From Ditylenchus dipsaci (taxonomy: Eukaryota > Nematoda > Chromadorea > Rhabditida > Anguinidae): DNA of 64,000 bases. The translations under genes were made by a program, and so were the position numbers. A model generated the notes under the pieces. It searched no databases, was not told the DNA's origin, and saw only the letters and a program-made list of their open reading frames with translations. Positions within the stretch are counted from its first letter, which is position 1. Every line of letters starts with the position of its first letter. The stretch covers positions 124,001 to 188,000 of the forward strand of contig SADC01000006.1 of assembly GCA_004194705.1 (NCBI GenBank), written 5' to 3'. Below are positions 10,087-21,300 of the stretch, piece by piece.

Positions 10087-13000
10087 ATGGAAAGCCAAAA
10101 TCAACAGAGGCAGCGTCAGAACAAAGCGCAAACTAGCAGCAATCAGGGCCAGGAGATGAACTATTTTCTTTTACCCCCTCCTCCCGCTCCGACCACTAAT
10201 CTAGATAATGCTATTGGACTGGAGCAAATGCTGAAAAATGTTGGTGCTTCTCTGACAGCCGTCACTTCTCAACCCTTTGGAACTGGACCGGCTAGGACTT
10301 CAGGAAGAGGCAAGGGAAACAATCAAAGAGTTGGTTAATTTTCCCCTTAGAAGTGTTAAAAAAAAACCTTGGCATACGTATTCTAGTATGTAAAGATAGT
10401 TAACTTCTGAAATTTTCGGAAAACTTTTCGAAATTATTTTGAAAACTTTTGAAGTTTCATAGAAATTATCCCTAAAAGCTCGCAATGCAAAATGAAAGAA
10501 TCCGTCAAAAGAGATTTAAGACTGTATTTTGATATACAGTCGACATACCCTCAAGTTCGTACCCGGCTAGAGTGCGGCCATTTTGACAGCATATGAAGTG
10601 CACCTCCCCCTCCAAAGAGTATTAAAATCGAGGGGTATGAGTTATGGGTGTCGCGCTTATTATTATAATTATTTTTTTTGTAGAAATACCGAGGGTATTT
10701 TACCGCTCCGCGGCGAAAGAGCAGCGCACTCTACAATTCAAGGAATTGGGGTTTTCTGAATATGCATCACCCTGTTCTACGGCTAGAGAACTCATACTCT
10801 TTGGAGGGGGTGCACTTCAACTTTCACATCCATTTTACCTTACTTTACAAAGTCTTTTTTCCCAATCTTAATTGTCAGTCTGGCTTCTGGTCCGATTCGT
10901 ATCAGTAAAGTGCTTAAAAGGCCATTGCCGTCCCGACAACGAGAATTTCAAATGTTTGAATTCGCGCGGGACAGTTCTCTTCGTCTCGCACTGTACTCTT
11001 TTGACTTGCTTCGAATGACTCAAAAGAGTAAAATGAAAGACGAAAGAGAACTGTCCCGCGCCAATTCAAACACTTGAAATTCTCGTTGTCGGAGACGGCA
11101 ATGGCCCTTTAAAGTTGCTTTTAAAATCTTGAATTTGATTTTAGCCTAAAATTTAAGAAAAATTGTTTTCAGCCGAACAACAATCAACAACAACAAGTGC
11201 CGCCTGGAGCTTACAAGTCGACCAGCCCTACCAAACCTGTAGCTACACCTTCCACGCCTCACTACTTCGGAAACCCTATTCCTGAGTTGATTATGGAGGA
11301 TTTGCTGTTCCGCTTCATCAACAATATCCCGACAATGAGGTGAGCATCAGATAAAGTATTATATGTGCCCGAAAAAATTTGCAATCCTCCTAATTGCAGA
11401 AAACCAGCCACATCCGAGTGTGCTTCCAAATCGAGCAGGCCCATTGGTTTTACGTGGACTTCTACTGCTCCAGCCAAGAACACCCTGACTGTAGAAATAT
11501 TGGCTTCAAGGAGTTTGTCCGCCAAGTGTTTTACAAGTGCGATTATTTGCAAAAGTGGAAAAATAATGTTGAATCGGTAGTTTTTGCTGAATTTTTTTAG
11601 GTCAGAAAATATTAGTGATTTTTTAGATCATTGAAGAATTCCGCTTCTATAAATCGAACGTGCCCACCTATGGACTGGTTTTGCTGGACAGTACACTTAA
11701 CTATGTGCTGCTGGTCCAAGGCTATTTTTCTTCCAAAAACAGCTGGGGATTTCCAAAGGGAAAGGTGAGCTGGTTTTGAGCTAATTTTTTAATACAGTCA
11801 ACTTTCGTTAAACTGATACCCCATTCTCAAGTTCGTTCCCGCATAGGGTCCAACACTTTTTACCTCAATTTTGGAAGCTTTTTGCAAAAAGAGGTGCCGG
11901 TTTATCGAGTACCCGCGGGTCTTTACGGTAAAACTGCCGAAATTTCGAAAAACGGTCGCGAAAATGTAAATGCTTGCGATATTTCGAACTAGACTGGCCG
12001 AAGACAACTGACGAAACAATTCGAAAATCAAGGAAAAAAAGTGTCGGACCCTAGGTGGGAACGAACTTGAGGGTGGTGTCGTTGTATCGCAACTCGACTT
12101 TAATAAGAAGAACAACTGGCAAAAGGCTTCAAAAATTGAGGTAAATAAAGTGTCTAACCCTAGGCGGGAACGAACTTGAGGGGGGGGTGTCAGTTTAACG
12201 AAAGTTGACTGTAGGAACTCATAGAAGAAAAGAATTATAGACTTTTAGAGTCAGTCAAATTAGTATCTTTTGTTGATTTGTAGGTGAACGAAGAAGAAAT
12301 GCCAATGCAATGCGCCATTCGAGAAGTTCTAGAGGAAGTCAACTATGATGCAACTGACAGAATTGTTTCGAGCAAACGGCCTTTGCAGTGCTTCCTCAAC
12401 GATACCCTCATACAGTTGTATATTGCCACAGATGTGCCTATGGACCACGACTTTCAGCCGCACTTGCGCAAGGAGATCAGGTCAGTTGTTTATTTGAAAA
12501 AATTCTGAATCAATATTCGAAATAGTATCTTTAAATAGTAGTATCTTACATAGTATCTTACCTGATGTTTAACGCTAATCAAAATTTTACTGCGCGCTTG
12601 GGTAATATCCGAGTAATAAGGTAAACAGATGGTTCAAGATGGTTTTTTCACAAAGATTTCAACTTCATGACATAAGATTACCCATTTTCAAACTATTTCC
12701 AATATTTCGATGAAAACCGTATAAATTTCAGAAAAATCTCGTGGTTCTCCATCTGGGACCTGCCGAAAGACAAGTTCGACGAAAAAGCTTGTAGCAAGCT
12801 CGGTCTCACAGCCAACAATTTCTACACCGTCCTCCCATTTGTCAATGACATCCGCAATTTTATACGCAAGGAGCAGGTCAGACGGCAAAAGTTGCAGCCC
12901 AAGGTCACTATTCTGAGGAAGGATTCCAGTGCTTTCCAACCTGTTATTCCCAGAGGTACCTCTTAAATTCCAATTTTCACCATATAAATAACTTTTTCGC

Positions 13001-15835
13001 AGCCAACTCCCAGCAGAGTCAGTTGAACAGCATCAGTCCCACTTTGGATTCTCCTTCCTGCTCGTCCTCTTTGGTGAAACTGCCTGAGCAAGAGAGCAAA
13101 GGTGCTACTACTGGGACAACAACTGAAAGCATGTTTAAGCCAGTGATATTTGACGCCAGCACTGCTAACCAACCAGCCTCTTTTACTGGGACTGCCTTTT
13201 TGGAGAAGTTTATGGAGCAGCAGAAAAATTCAACTGGACTGCTTCCACAGACTCCAACCGCTTCAATGGTCAACACAAAAGGCAACAGCAATGGTAAGTT
13301 TTTTTGCTTAAATAGATTGTTGGCTAAAAAACGCAGAATTCTGTATTTGGCTGAAACACTTACAGTTAACTACAGACCCAAAGCTAACAACTGTATTTTC
13401 ACAGCTAACTGTGAATGCCTAGCAGCTAAAATAGTTCTGTCTCCCATTTTAGCAACAGGAAATTTTAAAAAATACCGCATTATATCTTATAATTACCCAC
13501 CCCTTAGACTCTTAGAGCTTAGACTCGGGCCGGCGGAGCGACGAATAAGCGTGCTTAAACCTATCTTCAAGCCGGCGCTCCACCGGCGCTTTAACAATCC
13601 TGCTTTTGAACAGTCCTGTAGCACAGTTATCGAATATATTCCATATAATAAATAAATTCTACAGTTATCAACATACAGTTATGGATGTAGCAAAGACTGA
13701 CTTAGGACTCAGGATGAATACTAATCTCACTTAAAAAATTTATAAACACTCCCTTATCCTTATTAAGTTTTCGCCTCGTCTATAATTTTATCGATAACTT
13801 TGGAATTTATCGTGTATTATAAAAAAAAATACAATTATACAATTACTATTTATTTTTTTCTATTTTTCAGTGAAAAAATATTTCAATATTTTTTCAAATA
13901 AAAAACTGAAAAATTTCCATTTTCATTGCCTTCTAATAAATACCGAATTTTTTATTATTTATTTACTCACCCGTCTTTAACCCAGTGTTTAAACTATCCT
14001 ACATTCAATCCACCAATTTTTAGTGCCCACCCCCAAATCCAACAATCCTCCAGCACCCATTGGTAGTGAATCCAAAAGACGTAAAGAGATCAAACAGCCG
14101 AAGCCAGTGCATTCCTTGCCGGCCTCTGGTGCCAGCCTCATCATCAACGTCTATCAAGCTCCATTAGAGACGCCACCACCAAGCAGTCCTACCACCAAAA
14201 ACAATCGCAACAACAAAAACTATGGGGTCAGTCAAATTTTACTCTCTCCCAGTTATCATACTGTAAAATTCTTCATTTCCAGCAATTTTTCGACCAGCCG
14301 AGTACCTCTTCCGCCAGCCCATTCAAACAGCAACAAAATCTTCCACCAGCCAATACCCAAACCAATGCTCACAAAAATACAATAGGAGCAGTTGGCCAGG
14401 TGGTCAACGAATCCCAGCGCTCCAAGCTCAGGCAATCCCACGAAAAACAACATCAAGATCAGCAAAGCAGCCTTCAAAGTCACAATCTAGGCATCAGCTT
14501 GGACCTAGACCAGCTCTTCAGTCGTCCCAAAGATACCAAAAAGAAAGTTGGCAAACACGCCGAAGAATCACTATCCAAACCATTTGGAAGTGGTCAATTA
14601 GGATTTGGCCCTTCCCCAATTACTCCTATTCCGCCAATGGACTTCTCAACACCTCCGCCAGTAGTTAGGTTACTGAAACGAGAGGATGCTAAATCGCCGA
14701 GCACCTTTGCAACTCCAGTTGCTGCAGTCCCATTGGCTCAAATAAATGTGAGGAAAACTCCGGTGCTGGGTCAGAGAAAAGACAAGAATCGGACTCCTAG
14801 GGATCACCAGTGAGTATTTTTTAAAATATGTTTTTTTCTCTTTCCTGCTTCTCCAAGGAAACCAAAATTTTTCAGACCACCTGCCTCCAGAATCCAACCC
14901 CAGGAAGCGATGATATTTGACTTTACTGGCAATGGCAACCGTCCTTTGCAAAGCACACCCAAGCAGGAGCCTGTTAATGACTCACGCCAAAACTCCAGTT
15001 ATAGCCAAAATAGCCAGCCAGCCCACCCTCTGCCATTGACTGCTGCTTCTGGGCCCTACTTCAGCAACAATCAAACATCTGCAGCCAAACCAGATGCTTT
15101 GCTGTGTATCAAATTGTGCAAAGCTTGGCAGAAATTCAAGGTAAATTAATTTTACAGCTCAGGATTTGTTCGGGTCAGTTTGAGAAAGTTAAAATCGAAA
15201 ATATTTTATAAAATAAATATTTAGTTAGTTAAGGTTTGAATGTCCCATTAGCTAAGTTCGAATAAAAGTAAATTTTTTTGCCAATTCTTTTCGTTTTCAG
15301 CTACCCTCGTAATTTTTTTTCTAGAAATCTGAATTACTCAACATCATTTCAGAAAGATGCGTCCATTCGGATGGCTAAAATGATTTTTCATCTAATAAGG
15401 TGGCCTTGGAAGGAAAATTACTTCACTGTAATTTCCCTCACGGCCAATAGGTGTCCACAAAAATGGGTCGCAAAAATTATATAATTAGATTACGGCAGTA
15501 GGCTTGTTATTAGATTTTCAAAGGCTGATTTGTCAGAGCAATCGAACCTGAGCCAGCCCCCCCCCATTAATTTTTAGGCTTAGGAATTAGGCTTAGCCTT
15601 TAGACTTAGGCTTCGGTCCCTAGACATTAGGCTTATGGACAACACTTAATAATTTAGCATTTTTCAAAAAAAAAGTATGGTTTCTGGGGTAACTGAAAAA
15701 TCATTAAGGGTGGGTATATTACAGTAGCTTTGGGGGGGGGGGCATATTCCAGTAGCGTCAATTTAATTTTAAAATTTGAAATTAATTTGCTTTTTATTTC
15801 AGATCGATCGCTCAAGACTCATTTTGCCATTCTGA
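10087..15835 (+). CDS. dcp2: mRNA-decapping enzyme 2 (DCP2), 11 exons
   Basis: Catalytic subunit that removes the m7GDP cap in cytoplasmic 5'-3' mRNA decay. Exons by my reading: 10087-10329, 11173-11339, 11408-11576, 11627-11764, 12284-12480, 12732-12955, 13003-13293, 14024-14226, 14283-14809, 14876-15140, 15803-15835, totalling 818 codons in one frame. The N-terminal regulatory domain contains [16 protein letters not shown] and [15 protein letters not shown]. The Nudix box spans the exon 4/5 junction (GFPKGK then [19 protein letters not shown]) and keeps REVLEE with its catalytic glutamates, but the late Gly of the consensus is Asn. Box-B-like sequence follows ([27 protein letters not shown]). 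The rest is a long Pro/Gln/Asn-rich tail with a KAWQKFK motif near the end. The start is the first Met after a TTTTTTCAG acceptor, suitable for trans-splicing. Introns 1 and 4 carry MITEs. The exon 2/3 junction is the weakest point: the nearer acceptor at 11399 shifts the frame. Confidence 0.92.
10910..11117. mobile_element. Palindromic MITE in DCP2 intron 1
   Basis: Near-complete palindrome with AAAGGCCATTGCCGTC ends, GACAACGAGAATTTCAA inner arms and a TTCGTCTCGCACTGTACTC centre. The same family occurs at about 51930-52210 and, as a fragment, at 1313-1345. Confidence 0.75.
11795..12211. mobile_element. Mariner-type MITE in DCP2 intron 4
   Basis: Starts CAGTCAACTTTCGTTAAAC and ends with its inverse, flanked by TA (11793-11794, 12212-12213). 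It carries the family motif AGTTCGTTCCCGC.AGGGTCC in both orientations. Confidence 0.85.
13294..14023. other. DCP2 intron 7 with repeat fragments
   Basis: Contains TAACTGTA-type palindrome fragments at 13360-13420 and 13620-13690 and a GCCGGCG-rich hairpin at 13528-13590. The hairpin shares CAATCCTGC and GGCGCT motifs with the foldback at 44300-44750. No coding signal beyond the exon boundary. Confidence 0.5.
15141..15802. other. DCP2 intron 10 with telomere-like hexamers
   Basis: Holds a degenerate run of TTAGGC units at about 15573-15650, and poly-C/poly-G tracts of a decayed foldback (15558-15566, 15731-15740). No exon recognised. Confidence 0.6.
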
Positions 15836-16070
15836 AAGATTTGTTAAAGCTATTTGGTGTCAATTCTTCTCGGTCTAGCTACTGAAGCAAGTGATCTGCA
15901 AAAAGATGAACAGCTAGGAGTAGTATTATTTTGTTTAGTGTGTAGCTAGCTTGACTTTTTCGCTGTATTTATTTGAGGTATTATTGAGTGTTGTTAGGTT
16001 AACATTGATAAAGAAAATTATTGTGTGTTGTTTACTGAGATGCGATAAATAAAAAATGAGAAATGCAAAT
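15836..16070 (+). other. DCP2 3' UTR with AATAAA
   Basis: Follows the TGA at 15833-15835. The first poly(A) signal AATAAA is at 16048-16053. No other gene signal in between. Confidence 0.55.
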
Positions 16071-17100
16071 CCGATAGACCGAAAAATTCATGCGCTTAAA
16101 AATAATAATATTAGGTTGCCACACAGTAAAATCGACTTTCCGAAACATTTTGACCTTCTTTTTGTAGAGTTCCATTTGTGACAATGAGTGAATACCACTG
16201 AACATTGGGGAGCCCCTTCCCTCCTCTCCCCAATAGCATGTTACCCGCAACTGAAAGCTTTGAATTTTGGCTATATAATCTCAAATTAAATTCGAGCTGT
16301 TTTATTCGCCATAATTCGAAGTCACGCGAGTGTTCCTGCAGCTCATGTTAATCTCTATAGTATCTGGGAGGGTGGGGAGGTCTGTCACACCTTTGATTTT
16401 GGAGGCCGAAAATGAGTTATAGATCACAAAATCACTTTTGTCGCTAACTTTACCGTGATATGTCAGATGTCAGATGTCAGCTTTCGTTTGAAAAAAAGAC
16501 TGGTTAAAAAAGTGAGTTCGATTAGTAGATATGCTTATTTTTATGAAGGTCTTAGTACGTGGATCGGGGCGGGGTCATGCTTTTTTGACTTTGGAGGCCA
16601 AAAATGGGTCACAGATGGCGAAACCACTTTTTCGCTGAATTTGTCATGTTGCCTAAGATTTCAGCTTTTTCTTTAAAAAAACTGGCCGGCCAAAAATAGC
16701 ACTAATAGAGGATATACCTTTTGGTATGAAGGTTATTTTCATTATAGATGGTGGATTTGAACCTAGATTCTAGGCTGATTTTCGTGTTTAAGCCCAATTT
16801 CAGCCATTTTTCGCAAACTAATGTCGGATGGTTTTCCGGAAACCTATACCCGAATTATTAATAGGTACAAACACAGTGGAGGCGCCGATAGGAGTCTTTT
16901 ACCCCTGGGTTGCACCCTAAGGTAGGTCAGTGATTAATTTTGCATAAATTAAATGTGAACAAAAATCAAATTTACAAAAAATTAAAATTAAAATCGAAAA
17001 ATTGATGTGAAAAAATTTGATGCCTCTAAACAGTGTTTGAACCCGAACTTTAGTGGATTTTTCAAATGTTTTTTTGAAGTTAAATTAAAAAAGTTTGGCG
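16071..17100. repeat. No gene; diverged direct repeat
   Basis: Two diverged direct copies lie at about 16370-16500 and 16565-16690, each reading TTTGGAGGCC.AAAATG followed by CACTTTT.TCGCT and TGTCAG/TTTCAGCTTT. The rest is AT-rich with no exon I can support. Confidence 0.5.
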
Positions 17101-17745
17101 CTACTTGGATATACCCCCACCCGCAAATCAACTTTTTTTAAAAGTGTTTCCAAACACCCTATATCGACCTAAATGACATCAGCAATTCAAAAAAGGCATT
17201 ATTTTTGAGTTTTTGGTCAATTAAAAATTGAGTTTTGGGACCAATTAAAAATACCTCTTTTGACTATTTTTAAAGGGATTTAGGTCATTATTTGGGTGGA
17301 AATGGACCAAAAAGGGGCCAATTTTTAACAAAAAGGAAGATGTTGAACACAGTTTTGTTAACTGGGGCCTGCCGCAAAAATAAACTGTAGTATGGATGCT
17401 TTTTCATGCATCCAAAGTCACTTTCCAGTGATTTGTGTCTAAGGTATGTGGGAGTGCGCATCTCAACCCCGAACAACCAAACCCCCTGAGCTTCCGAAGG
17501 GGGTGAGCACGACTCTTCATCGAAAATGCATTCAGAGGCTGTTTTTGCCAAGCCCCATGTTTAAAAACATGGTAAAATAGGTAAAAAGTCGAAATTTTAA
17601 AATGCTCGAAACTCAATTTTTTATTGACCAGAACTCAAAAATAATGCCTTTTTTGATCTCCTGAGGCCATTTTAGGTAGATATGGGGTGCTTGGAAACAC
17701 ATTTTAAAAAAAGTTGATTTTGGGGGGGGGGGGGTTTAACCAACT
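17101..17745. repeat. Long foldback element enclosing a GC-hairpin repeat
   Basis: Arms with AAAAGGCATTATTTTTGAG and CAAATCAACTTTTTTTAAAA pair with complements at 17630-17720. The centre (about 17390-17560) is a diverged copy of the family with CTTAGACACAAATCACT and GCCCCCTGCGCC-type hairpins. Confidence 0.6.
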
Positions 17746-17767
17746 AGGATCAAAAGTTTTAGTGTTA

Positions 17768-18008
17768 CCGTATTTTCTCAATTAAACCCCATGGGGATTA
17801 TTTTTCAACCCCTTAAAATCAGAAAATTTGAGGCCGATTCCGAGATTTTCGGGTACTCAACCAAAATCTGAAAAGTGGAATCAGGAGTTCTCGTGCTAAT
17901 CAAGAAAACGCAAAAAACAGATTCGCAAAATGTTTGCTCTAGGCTGAGATATAAGGTCCATATAGGGGGGGGATTATTAGAGAGTGGGGGTTAGTAGAGA
18001 AAATACGG
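17768..18008. mobile_element. Pogo-type MITE
   Basis: CCGTATTTTCTCAATTAAAC start and GTAGAGAAAATACGG end, TA on the left (CA on the right). The interior (CTCAACCAAAATCTGAAAAGTG, GCTGAGATATAAGGTCC) matches the copy at 55362-55606. Confidence 0.75.
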
Positions 18009-18208
18009 CATTTAAAATATATTGTCTTTAATCTAAAAAAGAGACGACTTATTCTTTAGCTTTTTGTTTTCAAATATTACAAACTTATTTAAATCAAAGG
18101 GGAAAATTGAAAAAAATTAATTCAGCATGTACCATTTTTTAATATTTTATAGTTTCAATGCGTATTTAAAACAGCAGTTTTTAATATTTTTCGTTATTTG
18201 AAATCCAA

Positions 18209-18350
18209 ATGAAAAATTTGCTTTTTGGATTTTATTTTGTCTTGTTTCCACAGTTTACGGGAAAGATGTAAAGCTGTTTGCTAGACCAAAGGATGGACTG
18301 AAGTCAATAGAGCTCTGGAAGCTTGGCTGCAACATGGTTGTCCTCAATGG
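18209..18350 (+). pseudogene. Signal-peptide exon of copy A with two 1-nt deletions
   Basis: Aligns base by base with the intact 144-nt exon of copy B (29935-30078) but is 142 nt long. One base is missing in the T-run of the signal peptide (GCTTTTTGG against GATTTTTTGG) and one at GATGGACTG (GATGGAACTG in B). Read from the same ATG it stops at once (AAG ATG TAA). About 190 bp upstream is also shared with B. Either copy A has lost its leader or both indels are sequence errors. Confidence 0.8.
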
Positions 18351-21300
18351 GTCAGTTGTTTGATTTTATGGTACAGTCGAGAGAAGGGTAGAAAGCGGTG
18401 GCTTGTTGTCGATTAGCCAATGACTTAGCCAATTCCTAGACAATTACTTTAAATGTTTAATTAATTAAAGGAAAAGTACATAGTACCTTTAAAGTAGGAT
18501 AAGGTCATAAATATCAGATTTGACATGAAACGAGTAAAAACAAGGACAATTTTTGAAAACTTGTTGGTTCCCGCCTTAATTTGTACAGTTATCAACTGGG
18601 CAAAATCTAACTCAGGATGAGTGGGTGTTTTCGCTTCATAAAAGCGCCAAATAAACTTTTTTGATTATGATTTATAGAGGGCAAGGCGTGTTTTGCCTTG
18701 GAAACTATTTGTTTTTGATGATTCGGAATGACCACCCACTCGTTTGGACTCAAAATGAGACCCACCTAATTAACTGTAGAATTATTAGTTTATTACACGA
18801 GAAATTCTACAGTTAATTCGGTGGGTCTCATTTTTGAGTCAGAATGAGGTGATTATTCTGAGACATATAAAAATTTTGAAAAAAAACCACAGGGGAGACC
18901 ACCACAAGGGAGATCGGGGTCGACCTAAAGTTAACTAGTGCCGCATATTCAATGAAAAAACTGTGAAGGTTTTTTTCGGAAGAGCAGAAAATTGCATTTA
19001 TTTTTGTTTTTCATTAACAGGAAGGAAATTGCGACAAGTCCTACAAAAACGGCAGTCAATGTGAGTATGAAGTGCGACGAACCCCAATCTGCGGGCCTGG
19101 CTACTATCGCTCTGGTGGAGATGGTCTCAACTGCATTTTTGAGAAGGATCGACCAGCCACTTGCTCTGGATCCCACACCACCTCCAAGCCTAAGCCCAAC
19201 GATCAAAAGGCTAGATCCCCAACTTCTTCTTCTAAAGCCCCGAAGCCAACTAAGACCACAAAGAGTCCCAAATCGAATTTGACTCAAAAGGCTACAACCA
19301 CCAAGGGCCATAAAAGCTCTAAGCCTACTTCTCGATCTAGTCCAAATCCAGCTCCAAAGCCTACCGTATCAGCAGGGACCAGCAAAAAACCTTGCTTATC
19401 CAATAAGAAGCAAACCCCGGCCCAAAACCCCAGCACCCAGCACAGAAAAAACCCAAGCAATAACCAAACTTCAGGGAATTTTAGCAGTGCAGCTTCTGGA
19501 AGACTAACAAAGGGTTCAACAGCTCTGCCAACATCTAGCCAAACTGACGCGACCACTACATTTACTAGACGCAAATGCAGTTCAAGTAAACATTGCGACT
19601 GGAGCAGGACTAGAACTCGTGCGCCAGGTAATATGTGCTATGGTATAATGAAAGCATGGATAAGTTTTGTTCAAATTTTCGAATTCGCGTTTTTTTCTGC
19701 CAAAAGAGGAGTGATTTCAATATAGATATAGCTGTAGGATTTCTCGTATATTGTTCGAAATATTCTACCGTTGTCAAGTACAGTCCGCAGACCTGTATAC
19801 ATAAATTTTTCCAATCGTAATTTTTACTAATTTTATTTTTTAGCTACCCAGTCTTCTACCCAGTCTAAGACCACCAAAAAACCATTGACCAAGACTTCCA
19901 TTGCCACAGCTCACACAGCTTCTACTGGCCATGTCACTAAGCCATTCACAAAAAACCGGTCTCCAAAGGCAGTTGACCCAACTACCAAAGGTAATAGATA
20001 CCGTATTCTCTCTAATAGAACCACATGTGGTTCTATTTTTCAACCCCCTCGGGGGTGTGGTTCTATTAGAGAGTGTGGTTCTAATAGAGAGTGTGGTTCT
20101 ATTTTCAACCTTCTGAACGTATTCAAGCATTGCAGCATACGCGCATAAATTCTTCATTTCGGGCCTGCTTGGGTTTAGGGGGGACGCTCATTACTATACT
20201 TTTTATTTACTTTTGTCGCTCATGGCAGTCATGGTTATATCGATAACCTATATGAATAGTTTAATAAGTAATTTTGTTGATTAAGGTGATTATTTTCACC
20301 CCGGCCACCATAATCAACTCGATCAACCTAAAAAATAAAATACATATAGTAAAAGTAGGCGTCCTCCTAAACCAGAGCAGGTCCCAAAACTCATTAATAC
20401 TCTAGAGATATATCTTTATTACTATAATCAAATTTTCTTGCGCTTCCTCAAGATCGATTTCTTGTATCTGCTCAGCCAACTTCTTCTCATTTTGCGCGAG
20501 CTTCACCTTGCCTTGACCACTCGGAACCGGCCCAACTTTCTTGAAGCAGTAAGTGGCTTCGCCCCAACATCCATCGGTGGCATTGGGAACTCCGCACGAT
20601 TTGATTGACTCAACGATGAGCTCCTACAAGAGATTATCGCAGGCTTCGACAATCCATTGGAGTTAGACGGCCGTTGGCGCAGCTTGAGGGTCTTAAGGGG
20701 TGTGGCTCTATTAGAGAGGGTGGTTCTAATAGAGAGTGTGGTTCTATTAGAGAGAATACGGTAGTCAATTTTTGCTGTACTTTGATTCTGGCCGATTTCT
20801 GTCCGAAAAACTACAAATTTAAAAATTAAGGCCTTATACTCCAAAGTCTGTGGAATTCCAATTAAAATTATCACTTATTTTATTTTTTAGCTACCCCATC
20901 TCCAATGACTACTAAAAAACCATTGGCGACGTTTTCGACTGCCTCAGTTCACACAGGTTCAAGTAGCCATGTCACTCAGTCATTCACAAAAAACCGGTCG
21001 CCAAAGGCAGTTGACCCAACCACTGAAGGTTAATCTAACCTAATTTTGAATCTTTGTCTTTTAAACCTTTGTACTCACTTTTGATTTTTTGTAATTTTTT
21101 AAATCTCAGGCAAGGTTGGCCAGCGTATGTTAGGACCAACGTGGTGTCTTCAGCCGGCTGAAGTTCAACTAAGCTATCAGCCGGCTGAGGCTGAACGCTG
21201 AGGTGATTTTTTTTACCTGGCTGACGACCGAGGCTGAGGAAAATTTTTGGAAGTCAGCCGGCTGAGGAAAGATATCGTATTAAATTTTTAGCGTTTTTTG

